From the NCBI RefSeq assembly GCF_024227715.1, contig NZ_CP100448.1, positions 372,001 to 436,000 on the forward strand: 64,000 bases of DNA. The letters are read 5' to 3'. Made by a program: the position numbers and the translations under genes. This document shows, piece by piece, positions 40,373 through 47,705 of this stretch. How positions within the stretch are numbered: position 1 is the first letter of the stretch; each line of letters begins with the position of its first letter. Under the pieces are notes generated by a model. The model worked only from the letters and a program-made list of their open reading frames with translations. It was not told where the DNA came from and did no database searches. Source of the stretch: Halomarina litorea (GTDB taxonomy: Archaea; Halobacteriota; Halobacteria; Halobacteriales; Haloarculaceae).

Positions 40373-41333
40373 CGAACACGAAGTAGCACGCGACGAGGTA
40401 GAAGCCGTCTCGCCGACGCAGCGTGCGGTCCCGGACCGCGAGCCAGTACGCGAGGAACGCGACGGCGGCGAGGAGTTTGAACGGCAGGTCCCAGAGGACG
40501 ACCACCGGCGGGACGTGGTACGTCGAGAGCACCCCGCCCAGACCGACCGCGAGGAGGGGATTGACGACGTTGCTCCCGAGGAGCGTGCCGACGGCGACGT
40601 TCGGCGCGCGCCGCCTGAGCGCCTCGGCCACCGTCGAGAGTTCCGGGAGTGCGGAGGCGAGGCCGAGGGTCACGACGCCGACCATCGACCCGCCGAGGGC
40701 GAGGTCGTCGACGACCGCCCCCACGACCGCGAGGACGACGTACGCACCCCCGAGGACGGCCACGAGACCGGCTAGCAGGACCCCCACGTCACGCGCGACG
40801 TGTTCGCTCGCGCCGTCGAGAATCGGGACCGGGGGTTCGCGCCGCCGCAGTCGGACGCCGTCGACGACCGACAGGGCGTACGCGACGAGGAGCACGCCCC
40901 CGTCGAACGCCGAGATGCGACCGTCGGCCGCGACGAGGAGGAGCAACGCCGCGGCCAGGACCATGTGCAGGTAGCTCCCCCGAAGGACCGCCCGCGTGAG
41001 CTGGTAGCGGCCGTAGCCGAGGAGGAACACGCCGAACAGGAGCAACTGCTGGGTGACCGACGACCCGACGTTCCCCCCGAGGACCGTCGCGGACGCGACG
41101 CGGTAGTCGAGCGTCCCCGAGAGGATGCCGAGCGAGGCGACGACGTGTGACCCGATTTCGGGGAGGCTCGTCCCCACCGCGACGACGGTGGTGGCGACGA
41201 GGACGTCCGGAAGACCGTAGCGCTGGGCGAGGGACACCGACCGGTCCACCACCGCGCCTGCCCCCGTGACGAGGACGACCAGTGCGAGGCCTCCGAGGAG
41301 GATCGCCAGGAGGGTGTCCACGGTGAGCGTCAT
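40338..41333 (-). CDS. sodium/calcium exchanger family cation antiporter
   Basis: A 331-residue CaCA-family membrane protein with about ten helices. The two alpha-repeats are clear: VVAVGTSLPEIGSHVVAS with GTSLPE (repeat 1, about 52-69), and GLASALPELSTV (repeat 2, about 224-235) followed by GSNVVNPLLAV. The acidic residue of each repeat (Glu59, Glu231 region) would coordinate Ca2+ or another cation exchanged for Na+ or H+. In halophiles such transporters serve Na+ or Ca2+ homeostasis. It lies in the plasma membrane; no regulator is adjacent. Confidence 0.9.
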   Translation of the reverse strand: MTLTVDTLLAILLGGLALVVLVTGAGAVVDRSVSLAQRYGLPDVLVATTVVAVGTSLPEIGSHVVASLGILSGTLDYRVASATVLGGNVGSSVTQQLLLFGVFLLGYGRYQLTRAVLRGSYLHMVLAAALLLLVAADGRISAFDGGVLLVAYALSVVDGVRLRRREPPVPILDGASEHVARDVGVLLAGLVAVLGGAYVVLAVVGAVVDDLALGGSMVGVVTLGLASALPELSTVAEALRRRAPNVAVGTLLGSNVVNPLLAVGLGGVLSTYHVPPVVVLWDLPFKLLAAVAFLAYWLAVRDRTLRRRDGFYLVACYFVFVSGRLLLFAGQ

Positions 41334-41494
41334 GCCTGGTTCGAGGCGCTCGGCGGGGATAACTCCAGACCGGCCGCTCCCGGCGCTGCCCGCGTGCCGA
41401 TACCGACGACACCCCTGAAGATGTGACTGTTCGGTGTAGCGTCGTCGAAGAAATCACGCGTCGTCAGGTCGCCCGCTGGCGACCCACTCCCGAC

Positions 41495-41689
41495 TTACTG
41501 CCGGGTGAGGTTCGTCGCGCGGGGGCCCTTGGGGGCCTGTTCGATGTCGAACTCCACTTCCTGTCCCTCCTCGAGGTCGTCGCCGCCGATGTCTTCCATG
41601 TGGAAGAACACGTCGTCGTCCGCGTCGTCCGTCGAGATGAAACCGTAGCCGCCAGTGTCGTTGAAGAAATCAACCTTCCCTTTCGCCAT
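41495..41689 (-). CDS. cspA: cold-shock domain protein
   Basis: A 64-residue single cold-shock (OB-fold) domain. RNP1 is GGYGFIS and RNP2 is DVFFHMED, with the usual KGKVDFF start and ATNLTRQ end. It binds single-stranded RNA or DNA in the cytoplasm and is typical of haloarchaeal small CSPs. The ATG at 41689 is the family start; a TATA-like CTTATGAG on the coding strand lies about 27 nt upstream. Halobacteria often carry several cspA-like genes. Confidence 0.93.
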   Translation of the reverse strand: MAKGKVDFFNDTGGYGFISTDDADDDVFFHMEDIGGDDLEEGQEVEFDIEQAPKGPRATNLTRQ

Positions 41690-42157
41690 TACATCTGAAC
41701 GGAGTGGACTGCCACTCATAAGGGTTGTGTATCTCTTGTAGTATTCTGCGAGTTCTGTGGACGAATATCCTCAAACGAGACTTTACCGTGGTCGAACGAC
41801 CGCATCTTCACTCTCCGGTCGAATCGCCCTCGGTTCCACCGGCTGTCCGGGGCGTTTCTGTGGGTGTCCACAGTTCCTCTCGTGTGCACCTCGGGACGAG
41901 TCGTCCGTGGGTGTCCCGCAGGTCTAGGTGGCCCAGAGGCGCACTCGGGAGGTCCCCGCGGTCCGACCGTGGCGGCGGGTGCGGTCGCCTCCCAGATTTG
42001 AATCTCGCTCGCAAATCTGAGATTTGCTCGCTGGTTCAGAATCCGGTCGGATTTCACTCATTGAATCCGCCGCGCTCGCTTCGCTCGCGAGAACGGGGAC
42101 AGTTCGGTCTCCGGTTGAGTACGGTGACCGTCGGTCACGAATCGCGTAGAATCGGGA
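41690..42157. other. gene-free interval with tRNA-Phe-like repeat and stem-loops
   Basis: I see no gene in these 468 bp. The segment 41983-42002 (GGTCGCCTCCCAGATTTGAA) matches the 3' end of the tRNA-Phe gene (42158-42177) at 17 of 20 positions. It is followed by stem-loops CAGATTTG...CAAATCTG (41993-42019) and CGGATT...AATCCG (42048-42069) and by GCGCTCGCTTCGCTCGCG (42072-42089), all of the window-wide spacer type. This looks like repeat debris anchored at the tRNA. Confidence 0.55.
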
Positions 42158-42231
42158 TGCCGCCTCCCGGATTTGAACCGGGGACAGCTCGATCTTCAGT
42201 CGAGTGCTCTCCCAGTCTGAGCTAAGGCGGC
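42158..42231 (-). tRNA. tRNA-Phe (GAA)
   Basis: A 74-nt cloverleaf on the minus strand: acceptor GCCGCCT pairs with AGGCGGC, with discriminator A; D arm with AGCTCAG; anticodon stem CTCGA/TCGAG with loop CTGAAGA giving anticodon GAA; T arm with GGTTCAAATCC. No intron and no encoded CCA. A degenerate copy of the 3' end lies about 175 bp away. Confidence 0.95.
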
Positions 42232-42279
42232 TCAGTTCAACCGACGCCCACTACCTGAAAAAGCGTTTCGAAACGCCGG

Positions 42280-42756
42280 TCACGCCGCGCCATTGCCCCC
42301 GCTCCCCGCTGACGGGTCGATGACGCCCTCGGGCGACACCGCGAGGACGGGAATCGACGACCCCATCAGCACGCGTTCGGTGGTGCTGCCGAGCAGGTGC
42401 TCCAGCCCCTCCCGACCCTGCGTACCCATCACGACCAGGTCGACGTCGTGGTCGCGGGCGTATTCGAGGATGGTCTCGTGGACGTGCGTCCCGTGGGTGA
42501 GTTCGGTGGTGACCTCGATGCCATACTCCTCGGCTCGCTGCTCCGCCTCGGCGAGGACTCCCTCGCCGTCCTCCCGGAGGGCTTCGAGGACCGACCGCAT
42601 GCTCTGCGTGCTGAGGAGCATCCTCTCGATGCTCTCGTCGATGACGTAGACGACGTGGACGCTCGCCCCGAGAGCCGCGGCCAGTTCGTAAGCGTGGTCG
42701 GTCGCGGCGAGCGCGATGTCGCTACCGTCGGTCGGGACGAGTATGCGCTCGTACAT
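42280..42756 (-). CDS. universal stress protein
   Basis: A 158-residue Usp domain beginning MYERILVPTDGSDIAL. The nucleotide loop is MGTQGREGLEHLLGS near residues 125-139: G-2x-G is present, but only eight residues, not nine, precede the final GS, a slight deviation from the ATP-binding consensus. The C-terminus has an added Gly/Asn-rich tail. The ATG at 42756 is preferred because upstream in-frame sequence is non-coding. The gene sits between the two tRNA genes; no operon partner is seen. Confidence 0.87.
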   Translation of the reverse strand: MYERILVPTDGSDIALAATDHAYELAAALGASVHVVYVIDESIERMLLSTQSMRSVLEALREDGEGVLAEAEQRAEEYGIEVTTELTHGTHVHETILEYARDHDVDLVVMGTQGREGLEHLLGSTTERVLMGSSIPVLAVSPEGVIDPSAGSGGNGAA

Positions 42757-42884
42757 GCACCACCCTCCGCACGCGGGGGACTTAGCTCCCGCCGTCAGTG
42801 TCGGTGGGCCCGTTCCCCGGGCCGACACGGGTCTCGCCGACGACTGGCTCGCCCGACCCCTCGACCACTCGGCCGGCAGGTTCA

Positions 42885-42960
42885 TCACGGAGGATTCCTC
42901 CGTAGGGATGGGGCGCTGAGGCCCCACGTGAAGCCCACGTCCCCGGAAGGGGACGACTTC
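42885..42960 (+). mobile_element. possible IS200/IS605-type right-end remnant
   Basis: A run of hairpins (ACGGAGGATTCCTCCGT near 42889-42905, CGTCCCCGGAAGGGGACG near 42940-42957) with a TGAAGCCCACG segment. The preceding open frame ends GRFITEDSSVGMGR followed by a stop at 42917-42919. This resembles the 3' end and terminal RNA-structured region of haloarchaeal TnpB-type elements. No transposase gene remains, so the identification is tentative. Confidence 0.3.
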
Positions 42961-43101
42961 TAGAGGCCCCACGTCCGGAGCGACGGCTGCTCGGGTCGTG
43001 GCGGCGCGCTCGAAGAAGTGACAAGTGACGACGCCGAGACACGGCGACGGACGTTCCGCTCTGCGGACCCGTTGACCACGTGAAGCCCTCGTCCGCAGCG
43101 G

Positions 43102-43350
43102 CCGGTCGACATTCCGGGTATCTCGGCGGCGGGCCGACTCGAACTCGACCGTCTGTCGGCGCTCGGTCGCGCCGGCCAGTTCGCTCGCCGTGTCGACGTG
43201 CGAGAACGCACCGACGAGCCTAGGTGGGTTCTCACAGAGGTGGGGGAAAAGCGTGCCGACAGCACCGACTTTTGGGGACCGTCACCCGAACGGGGCGGTC
43301 GCCGTCCTCCCGCGCACTCACTACCCATCTGGTCGAGGGCACACCGATAG
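43102..43350 (+). pseudogene. coding-like remnant near tRNA genes
   Basis: This frame gives a plausible haloarchaeal protein sequence (VDIPGISAAGRLELDRLSAL, then GRAGQFARRVDVRERTDEPR and WVLTEVGEKRADS) down to a TAG at 43350, but the in-frame upstream part meets a stop with no start codon. It may be the tail of a decayed gene. The last 30 codons look less convincing. Confidence 0.3.
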
Positions 43351-43392
43351 ACGCCACTGGTTCACTCCGTTCGCAGGCGGCGTCAGAAACGA

Positions 43393-43626
43393 GTCCGCTC
43401 TCCCCGATTTGAATCCGGTCGCTGCTTCAGTCGCTCCCTATCCAAATCGTTTCGAGGTCGATTCTCTGACCTCACCGCGCTCTCCGCTCGCGGGTTCGGT
43501 CACGAAGAAGTCCGCTCTCCCCGATTTGAACACACTCGCTCCCTCCGGTCGCTCCCTGTTCAAATCGGGTCGAGATGTCCTTCATATTCAGCACCGTTCG
43601 CTGTCGCTCACGGGTGCTGAAATTCA
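43393..43626. repeat. tandem 117-bp units carrying the tRNA-Tyr 3' end
   Basis: The 21-mer that forms the 3' end of the tRNA-Tyr gene (beginning GTCCGCTCTCCCCGATTTGA, tRNA copy at 43627) recurs at 43393 and 43510, each exactly 117 bp apart. Each unit then forms an inverted repeat: GATTTGAAT with ATCCAAATC in unit 1, and a perfect 13-bp CCCGATTTGAACA (43520-43532) with TGTTCAAATCGGG (43557-43569) in unit 2. A TTCAGCACC...GGTGCTGAA stem-loop occupies 43587-43621. The spacers contain CGCT-rich sequence as in the other stem-loops of the window. Confidence 0.85.
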
Positions 43627-43627
43627 G

Positions 43628-43701
43628 TCCGCTCTCCCCGATTTGAACGGGGGACAAGTCGATCTACAGTCGACTGCTCTGCCAGACTGAGCTAAGAGCG
43701 G
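43628..43701 (-). tRNA. tRNA-Tyr (GTA)
   Basis: A 74-nt cloverleaf on the minus strand: acceptor CCGCTCT pairs with AGAGCGG, discriminator A; D arm with AGCTCAG; anticodon stem GTCGA/TCGAC with loop CTGTAGA giving anticodon GTA; T arm with CGTTCAAATCG. No intron and no encoded CCA. Two further copies of its 3' end lie just beyond it. Confidence 0.95.
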
Positions 43702-43799
43702 TCTATCAGACTGGAACAGACGATAGAATTTAACGCTTATCCTTCGCCGTCGGCGGGTTCCACACCACGTGACAGACGAGCGTATGACGTTGTGGCAAG

Positions 43800-43812
43800 A
43801 TTGATATATAGA
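43800..43812 (+). promoter_or_regulatory. TATA box of cdrL-like gene
   Basis: ATTGATATATAGA lies about 25-37 nt before the ATG at 43837, a strong archaeal TATA element in an AT-rich stretch. Confidence 0.55.
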
Positions 43813-43836
43813 CAGTCACAACGCGATACCGACCGA

Positions 43837-44427
43837 ATGAGCAAGATAACGTTCCGCGCCGACGATGACCTCGTCGCACGTCTGGAGGAGTACGACACCT
43901 CCAAGAGCGAGGTCATGCGGGAGGCGCTCCGCGCGTACTTCGCGGAGACCGCGGGTGAGACCGACTCCGCACCCGCGGACGGCACGGAACGGCCCGACGG
44001 CGAAGCGACGGACTCCATCGACGCGTACCTCCACGAGCGCATCGACACCCTTGTCGAGGACCGTCTCGACGCCCTGCTCGCAGACCGCCTCGACGGCGTC
44101 GGACGCACGCCGCAGGACATCAACGTCAACGTCACCGTCGACGGACAGCCCCGCGTGGCGGACGACGAGGCGTCCGACCGAGAGGGGGAAGCGCGTAAGA
44201 CGACCGCCCCGGACCGGCGGCCGGCGGAGGAGGCCGGAGAGTCGCGTAAACAGTGCAACCAGTGCGGAGAGGCCGTCCCGGCGTCTGCGGTCTACTGCTC
44301 GAACTGCGGCGAGAAGACCTCTCACCGGGTCTTCTGTGACTGTGGCGACGAGCTCCGCTCGGACTGGGGGTTCTGCCCCGGGTGCGGACGTCGGACACCG
44401 GCGGCCGACGTGCTCGACAATCCGTAA
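43837..44427 (+). CDS. cdrL: CdrL-like ribbon-helix-helix protein with zinc ribbons
   Basis: A 196-residue protein. The N-terminal RHH DNA-binding domain (KITFRADDDLVARLEEYDT, SKSEVMREALRAYF) spans about 1-35, followed by an acidic coiled linker (HERIDTLVEDRLDALLADRL). The C-terminus holds zinc-ribbon cysteines (CNQCGEAV, YCSNCGEKT, FCDCGDEL, FCPGCGRR). Its place upstream of the short RHH gene and ftsZ2 matches the cdrL-cdrS-ftsZ2 arrangement known in Halobacterium and Haloferax. It is expected to be a transcription factor of cell-division genes. The upstream in-frame start is rejected because it overlaps the TATA box. Confidence 0.85.
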   Translation: MSKITFRADDDLVARLEEYDTSKSEVMREALRAYFAETAGETDSAPADGTERPDGEATDSIDAYLHERIDTLVEDRLDALLADRLDGVGRTPQDINVNVTVDGQPRVADDEASDREGEARKTTAPDRRPAEEAGESRKQCNQCGEAVPASAVYCSNCGEKTSHRVFCDCGDELRSDWGFCPGCGRRTPAADVLDNP

Positions 44428-44477
44428 ACGTGTCTACGGGCGCTCTCGCGTACGTATACGCGACCCACTCGACCGGC

Positions 44478-44484
44478 GTCTTAC
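44478..44484 (+). promoter_or_regulatory. GTCTTAC operator-like site 1
   Basis: One GTCTTAC copy about 15-20 bp upstream of the TATA box of the cdrS-ftsZ2 operon. It is part of an array of identical 7-mers in both orientations between cdrL and cdrS. Confidence 0.45.
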
Positions 44485-44494
44485 GATAGACACA

Positions 44495-44508
44495 ACTTTT
44501 ATTATACC
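44495..44508 (+). promoter_or_regulatory. TATA box of the cdrS-ftsZ2 operon
   Basis: AACTTTTATTATAC is the only strong TATA-like element between cdrL and cdrS. Transcription would start near 44530, giving a leader of about 130 nt before cdrS (44659). This is unlike the leaderless pattern of the other genes. Confidence 0.55.
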
Positions 44509-44529
44509 CCGGACTATGCAAACACCTGC

Positions 44530-44547
44530 GTAAGACGGTCGTCTTAC
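44530..44547. promoter_or_regulatory. GTAAGAC/GTCTTAC palindrome, operator-like site 2
   Basis: GTAAGACGGTCGTCTTAC is a perfect 7-bp inverted repeat with a 4-bp centre, placed at the expected transcription start of the cdrS-ftsZ2 operon. RHH proteins bind as dimers to such short repeats, so CdrS or CdrL is a natural candidate for binding here. Confidence 0.6.
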
Positions 44548-44596
44548 ACGATTGCCGGGCCGGGCGAAACCGCTCGCCGTGGTGCGGTTCTGACGT

Positions 44597-44639
44597 GTAA
44601 GACGTGTGAGTCGCCGTGGCAGACGGCTCGTCGTCTTAC
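44597..44639. promoter_or_regulatory. GTAAGAC (44597) and GTCTTAC (44633) operator-like sites 3 and 4
   Basis: Two further copies of the 7-mer in opposite orientations, 44597-44603 and 44633-44639, lie in the leader. The last ends 20 nt before the cdrS start codon. Another copy lies within the cdrL coding sequence at 44195-44201. Confidence 0.5.
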
Positions 44640-44658
44640 CCAAAGGGGAAATACAACA

Positions 44659-44835
44659 ATGGAGCGTGTGACACTACGGATTCCGAAGCAGCAGATCGAA
44701 GAGGTCGAACGCATGGTCGAGACGGGGGAGTACCCCAATCGCAGCGAGGCCATCCGTGCGGCCGTCCGCGACATGATCAACGAGGAGAACGCGGAGCGCC
44801 GCCGCCAGAACAAACGGCCGTGGGCGAGGGCCTGA
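44659..44835 (+). CDS. cdrS: CdrS, short ribbon-helix-helix cell-division regulator
   Basis: A 58-residue RHH protein ([39 protein letters not shown]) consisting of little more than one ribbon-helix-helix domain. The stop codon directly precedes the ftsZ2 ATG with no gap. This matches CdrS, which in Halobacterium and Haloferax is encoded with ftsZ2 and regulates cell-division genes. It is expected to be a dimeric DNA-binding protein. The leader upstream carries an array of GTAAGAC/GTCTTAC repeats that are plausible binding sites. Confidence 0.88.
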   Translation: MERVTLRIPKQQIEEVERMVETGEYPNRSEAIRAAVRDMINEENAERRRQNKRPWARA

Positions 44836-46035
44836 ATGCAGGACATCGTCAACTCGGCGCTCGAGAACGCCGAGAAGGAGTCCCGCAAGATGTCCGAGTC
44901 GGACGCGGCCGACGACGAGTTCGGCGACCCGCGCATCGTCATCGTGGGCTGTGGTGGGGCCGGTAACAACACCGTCAACCGCCTGTACAACATCGGCGTC
45001 GACGGTGCGGACACCGTCGCCATCAACACCGACAAACAGCACCTCAAGATGATCGAGGCCGACACGAAGATTCTCGTCGGCAAGTCCCTCACGCAGGGGC
45101 TCGGTGCCGGTGGCGACCCCTCGATGGGCGAGCGCGCCACCGAGATGGCCCAGGGCACCGTCAAGGACGTGCTGGGCGACGCCGACCTCGTGTTCGTCAC
45201 CGCCGGTATGGGTGGCGGTACCGGCACGGGCGCGGCCCCCGTCGTCGCGAAGATCGCGAAGGAACAGGGCGCAATCGTCGTGGGCATGGTCTCGACGCCG
45301 TTCAACGTCGAGCGTGCCCGGACGGTCAAAGCCGAGGAGGGCCTAGAGAAGCTCCGCAACGAGGCGGACTCCATCATCGTCCTCGACAACAACCGCCTGC
45401 TGGACTACGTCCCGAACCTGCCCATCGGCAAGGCGTTCTCGGTGATGGACCAGATCATCGCCGAGACGGTTAAGGGCATCTCGGAGACCATCACCCAGCC
45501 TTCGCTCATCAACCTCGACTACGCCGACATGACCGCCATCATGGGGCAGGGCGGCGTCGCGGTGATGCTGGTCGGCGAGACGCAGGACAAGAACAAGACC
45601 GAGGAAGTGGTCCGCGACGCGATGAACCACCCCCTCCTCGACGTGGACTACCGCGGTGCGACGGGCGGTCTCGTCCACATCACCGGCGGCCCCGATCTCA
45701 CGCTGAAGGAGGCCGAGGGCATCGCCCAGAACATCACCGAACGCCTCGAGGCGAACGCGAACGTCATCTGGGGCGCGCGCATCCAGGAGGAGTACAAGGG
45801 CAAGGTCCGCGTCATGGCCATCATGACCGGCGTCCAGAGCGCCCAGATCCTCGGCCCGACGACCCAGAAACAGGCCGACGCCTCCCGCGAGGCCATCGAG
45901 GGTGGGTCGAACGGGTCGAACGCCGCGAACGGCACCCAGGAGACGTACAACACCGGCGAGACCATCGAGTACGGCGAGACCGACGGCGGCCGCTCGGAAC
46001 TCGAACAGAACAACGGGCTGGACGTCATCCGATAG
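44836..46035 (+). CDS. ftsZ2: cell division protein FtsZ2
   Basis: A 399-residue tubulin-like GTPase. It has an N-terminal extension, the nucleotide-binding [13 protein letters not shown] segment, the tubulin signature GGGTGTG at residues 126-132, and the T7 catalytic loop [11 protein letters not shown], followed by [12 protein letters not shown] disordered Asn/Gly/Thr tail (after about 360) ends in [11 protein letters not shown]. The linkage to cdrS identifies it as FtsZ2, which drives constriction with FtsZ1 in haloarchaea. It polymerises at the membrane through partners such as SepF (known from the family). A T-rich run follows the stop. Confidence 0.95.
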   Translation: MQDIVNSALENAEKESRKMSESDAADDEFGDPRIVIVGCGGAGNNTVNRLYNIGVDGADTVAINTDKQHLKMIEADTKILVGKSLTQGLGAGGDPSMGERATEMAQGTVKDVLGDADLVFVTAGMGGGTGTGAAPVVAKIAKEQGAIVVGMVSTPFNVERARTVKAEEGLEKLRNEADSIIVLDNNRLLDYVPNLPIGKAFSVMDQIIAETVKGISETITQPSLINLDYADMTAIMGQGGVAVMLVGETQDKNKTEEVVRDAMNHPLLDVDYRGATGGLVHITGGPDLTLKEAEGIAQNITERLEANANVIWGARIQEEYKGKVRVMAIMTGVQSAQILGPTTQKQADASREAIEGGSNGSNAANGTQETYNTGETIEYGETDGGRSELEQNNGLDVIR

Positions 46036-46042
46036 TTCACCT

Positions 46043-46060
46043 GATTTTCATTTCTTTTCG
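46043..46060 (+). terminator. T-rich terminator after ftsZ2
   Basis: GATTTTCATTTCTTTTCG, a run of T-rich DNA 8 nt after the ftsZ2 stop codon, matches the oligo-T type of archaeal transcription terminator. Confidence 0.55.
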
Positions 46061-46116
46061 CGGTGCTGTCAGCGGATTGGTGAGTATGGTGTCGCGCTGC
46101 GAGAACTGACAGGTCG

Positions 46117-46584
46117 CTATCTGGTACTGTTCCGCACGCCGTCGTCGGGCGTAAGACGTGCTCCCTCGACTCGCTCCTTGAGCGCCGCGTTCATCGCCCA
46201 GAACCCCCGTTCGACGGCGGGACCGACTCGTCGGTTGATGAGGCCGACGAGCACCCCGGAAAACACCTCGTCGTGGCGGAGGCGGGTAGTGCCGTCGTCG
46301 CGTCTCTCCAGCGCGAACGAGTGTTCCCCGTCGTACAGGCCCGGAACGAGGAGGTCACCCCGCCAGCGGAGTTCGCTCCCGTCGGCGACGAGGACCGTCG
46401 GACGGAACGTCGTCGCCCGCGCGCCCGGCGGGGTCAGGCGGACGGCCAACCGCTCACCCTCGCGTGGCTCCCCCTCGACGGTCATGAAAGGGTTCCACTC
46501 GGAGTAGGCGGCGAAGTCGGTCAGCACGTCCCACACTACTCGGGGTGGAGCGTCGATGTCGATGCTCGTCTCTATCCGTCTCAT
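46117..46584 (-). CDS. SRPBCC (START-like) domain protein
   Basis: A 155-residue helix-grip protein (MRRIETSIDIDAPPRVVWDVLTDF, YSEWNPFM, WRGDLLVPGLYDGEHSF, RHDEVFSGVL). It binds a hydrophobic ligand such as a lipid or an aromatic compound, or acts as a polyketide-cyclase-like protein; the ligand is unknown. The ATG at 46584 is the family start. It is convergent with ftsZ2, and the intergenic T-run separates them. Confidence 0.85.
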   Translation of the reverse strand: MRRIETSIDIDAPPRVVWDVLTDFAAYSEWNPFMTVEGEPREGERLAVRLTPPGARATTFRPTVLVADGSELRWRGDLLVPGLYDGEHSFALERRDDGTTRLRHDEVFSGVLVGLINRRVGPAVERGFWAMNAALKERVEGARLTPDDGVRNSTR

Positions 46585-46651
46585 CTGCGGGTCGGATGGT
46601 CGCCCGAGGGGATAACTCCGCCGTGGTCGCTGCGAGCGAGTCGCAGTCGAG

Positions 46652-47629
46652 TCAGGCCGCGTGAATCGATTCGACCAGCTGGCACTTGCGACAGACCTCG
46701 CCCGTGGTCGCCGCGCCACAGCGCTCGCACTCGCGCAGGTCCGGGCCGTCGCCCTCTTCGCCCCGGTACCGGTCGGCGACGATACCCGCCAGCTCCTCGT
46801 AGCCGGCCATGACCGAGTGGCGCGTTCCGGGGTGGTTCTCCTCTAACTTCAGGAGGAGTTCCTGAATCTCGCCGCGGTAGGCCTCGCTCGCGTGCGGGCA
46901 CTCGGTGATGTGGGCAGGGAGGTCACGGAGGTGGGCGTAGAGAGCGACTTCCTTCTCGGGGACGTCCCGGAGGGGTTTCGCCCGCGGGACGAACGTCTCG
47001 TCGTGGTCGGTCCCGCGCTCCTCGAAGTCGCCCAGCGAGGCGTCGAAGTGCTTGGCGACCTGTCGGACGTCCCCGTCGAGGATGTTCATCAGCGCGGTCT
47101 GCGCCTCGTCGTCCAGGTTGTGGCCCGTCAGGAGTTTGTCCGCGCCGAACTCCTCGGCGTACTTCGAGAGGAGGTCTCGACGGAAGACACCGCAGTACGC
47201 ACAGGGGGCCATCCCCTCGGGGTCGTCGCGGGCCACGTCGTCCATCCGGAGGTCGAACTCCTCCTCGTAGCTGACCACCTCGTGACGGAGGTCCATCGAC
47301 CCGGTGAGTTCGAGGCAGGCGGCGACCGACTCGTCGCGGTAGCCCTCGATACCCTCGTGGATGGTCAGCGCGACCAGTTCGATTCGGGGGTCGTGGGCGA
47401 ACGTCTCGTGGAGGAGGTGGGTGAGGACGACGCTGTCTTTCCCCCCGGAGAGGCCGACGACCCACGTCTCCGGGTCCTCCGGCGTGGCGTCGTCCGACAG
47501 CAGGTGGTCCTCGCGGATGCGCCGGCGCACCCGCTTCTCGACGGAGCGACAGAAGTGTGACTCACAGAGGTGCAGCCCCGAGTACGCGGCGTGCATCACC
47601 GCCTCGTCGCCGCACTTGTCGCAGTCCAT
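46652..47629 (-). CDS. ncsA: tRNA 2-thiolation enzyme NcsA (TtuA/Ncs6 family)
   Basis: A 325-residue zinc- and ATP-using tRNA thiolase. The N-terminal zinc cysteines are in DCDKCGDE and CESHFC, the PP-loop SGGKDS is at 61-66, CAYCGVFRR carries the catalytic and Fe-S-type cysteines near 143, the helix is GHNLDDEAQT, and the C-terminal zinc knuckle is CERCGAATTGEVCRKC. It makes 2-thiouridine at the wobble position using sulfur from a ubiquitin-like SAMP protein in haloarchaea (known from the family). The gene stands alone on the minus strand. Confidence 0.93.
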   Translation of the reverse strand: MDCDKCGDEAVMHAAYSGLHLCESHFCRSVEKRVRRRIREDHLLSDDATPEDPETWVVGLSGGKDSVVLTHLLHETFAHDPRIELVALTIHEGIEGYRDESVAACLELTGSMDLRHEVVSYEEEFDLRMDDVARDDPEGMAPCAYCGVFRRDLLSKYAEEFGADKLLTGHNLDDEAQTALMNILDGDVRQVAKHFDASLGDFEERGTDHDETFVPRAKPLRDVPEKEVALYAHLRDLPAHITECPHASEAYRGEIQELLLKLEENHPGTRHSVMAGYEELAGIVADRYRGEEGDGPDLRECERCGAATTGEVCRKCQLVESIHAA

Positions 47630-47705
47630 GGGGAGCGTTTCGGGTCGACCGGGTTAACGCTTCCACCTCGGCGCGGGCGAGGCGTATCGTGGGAGTCGCC
47701 GGTCG

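Larger units (their letters stand above)
42757..43392. other. gene-poor interval with probable mobile-element and coding debris
   Basis: No intact gene is seen. Three things stand out: hairpins and a short C-terminal-like reading frame at 42885-42960, a coding-like frame without a start at 43102-43350, and the start of the tRNA-Tyr-derived repeats at 43393. Typical of the degenerate DNA that accumulates beside tRNA genes. Confidence 0.5.

Noticed and set aside
43393-43701. Interpretation as extra tRNA genes
   Set aside because: The copies contain only the 3' end of tRNA-Tyr (about 21 nt) and no D or anticodon arms.
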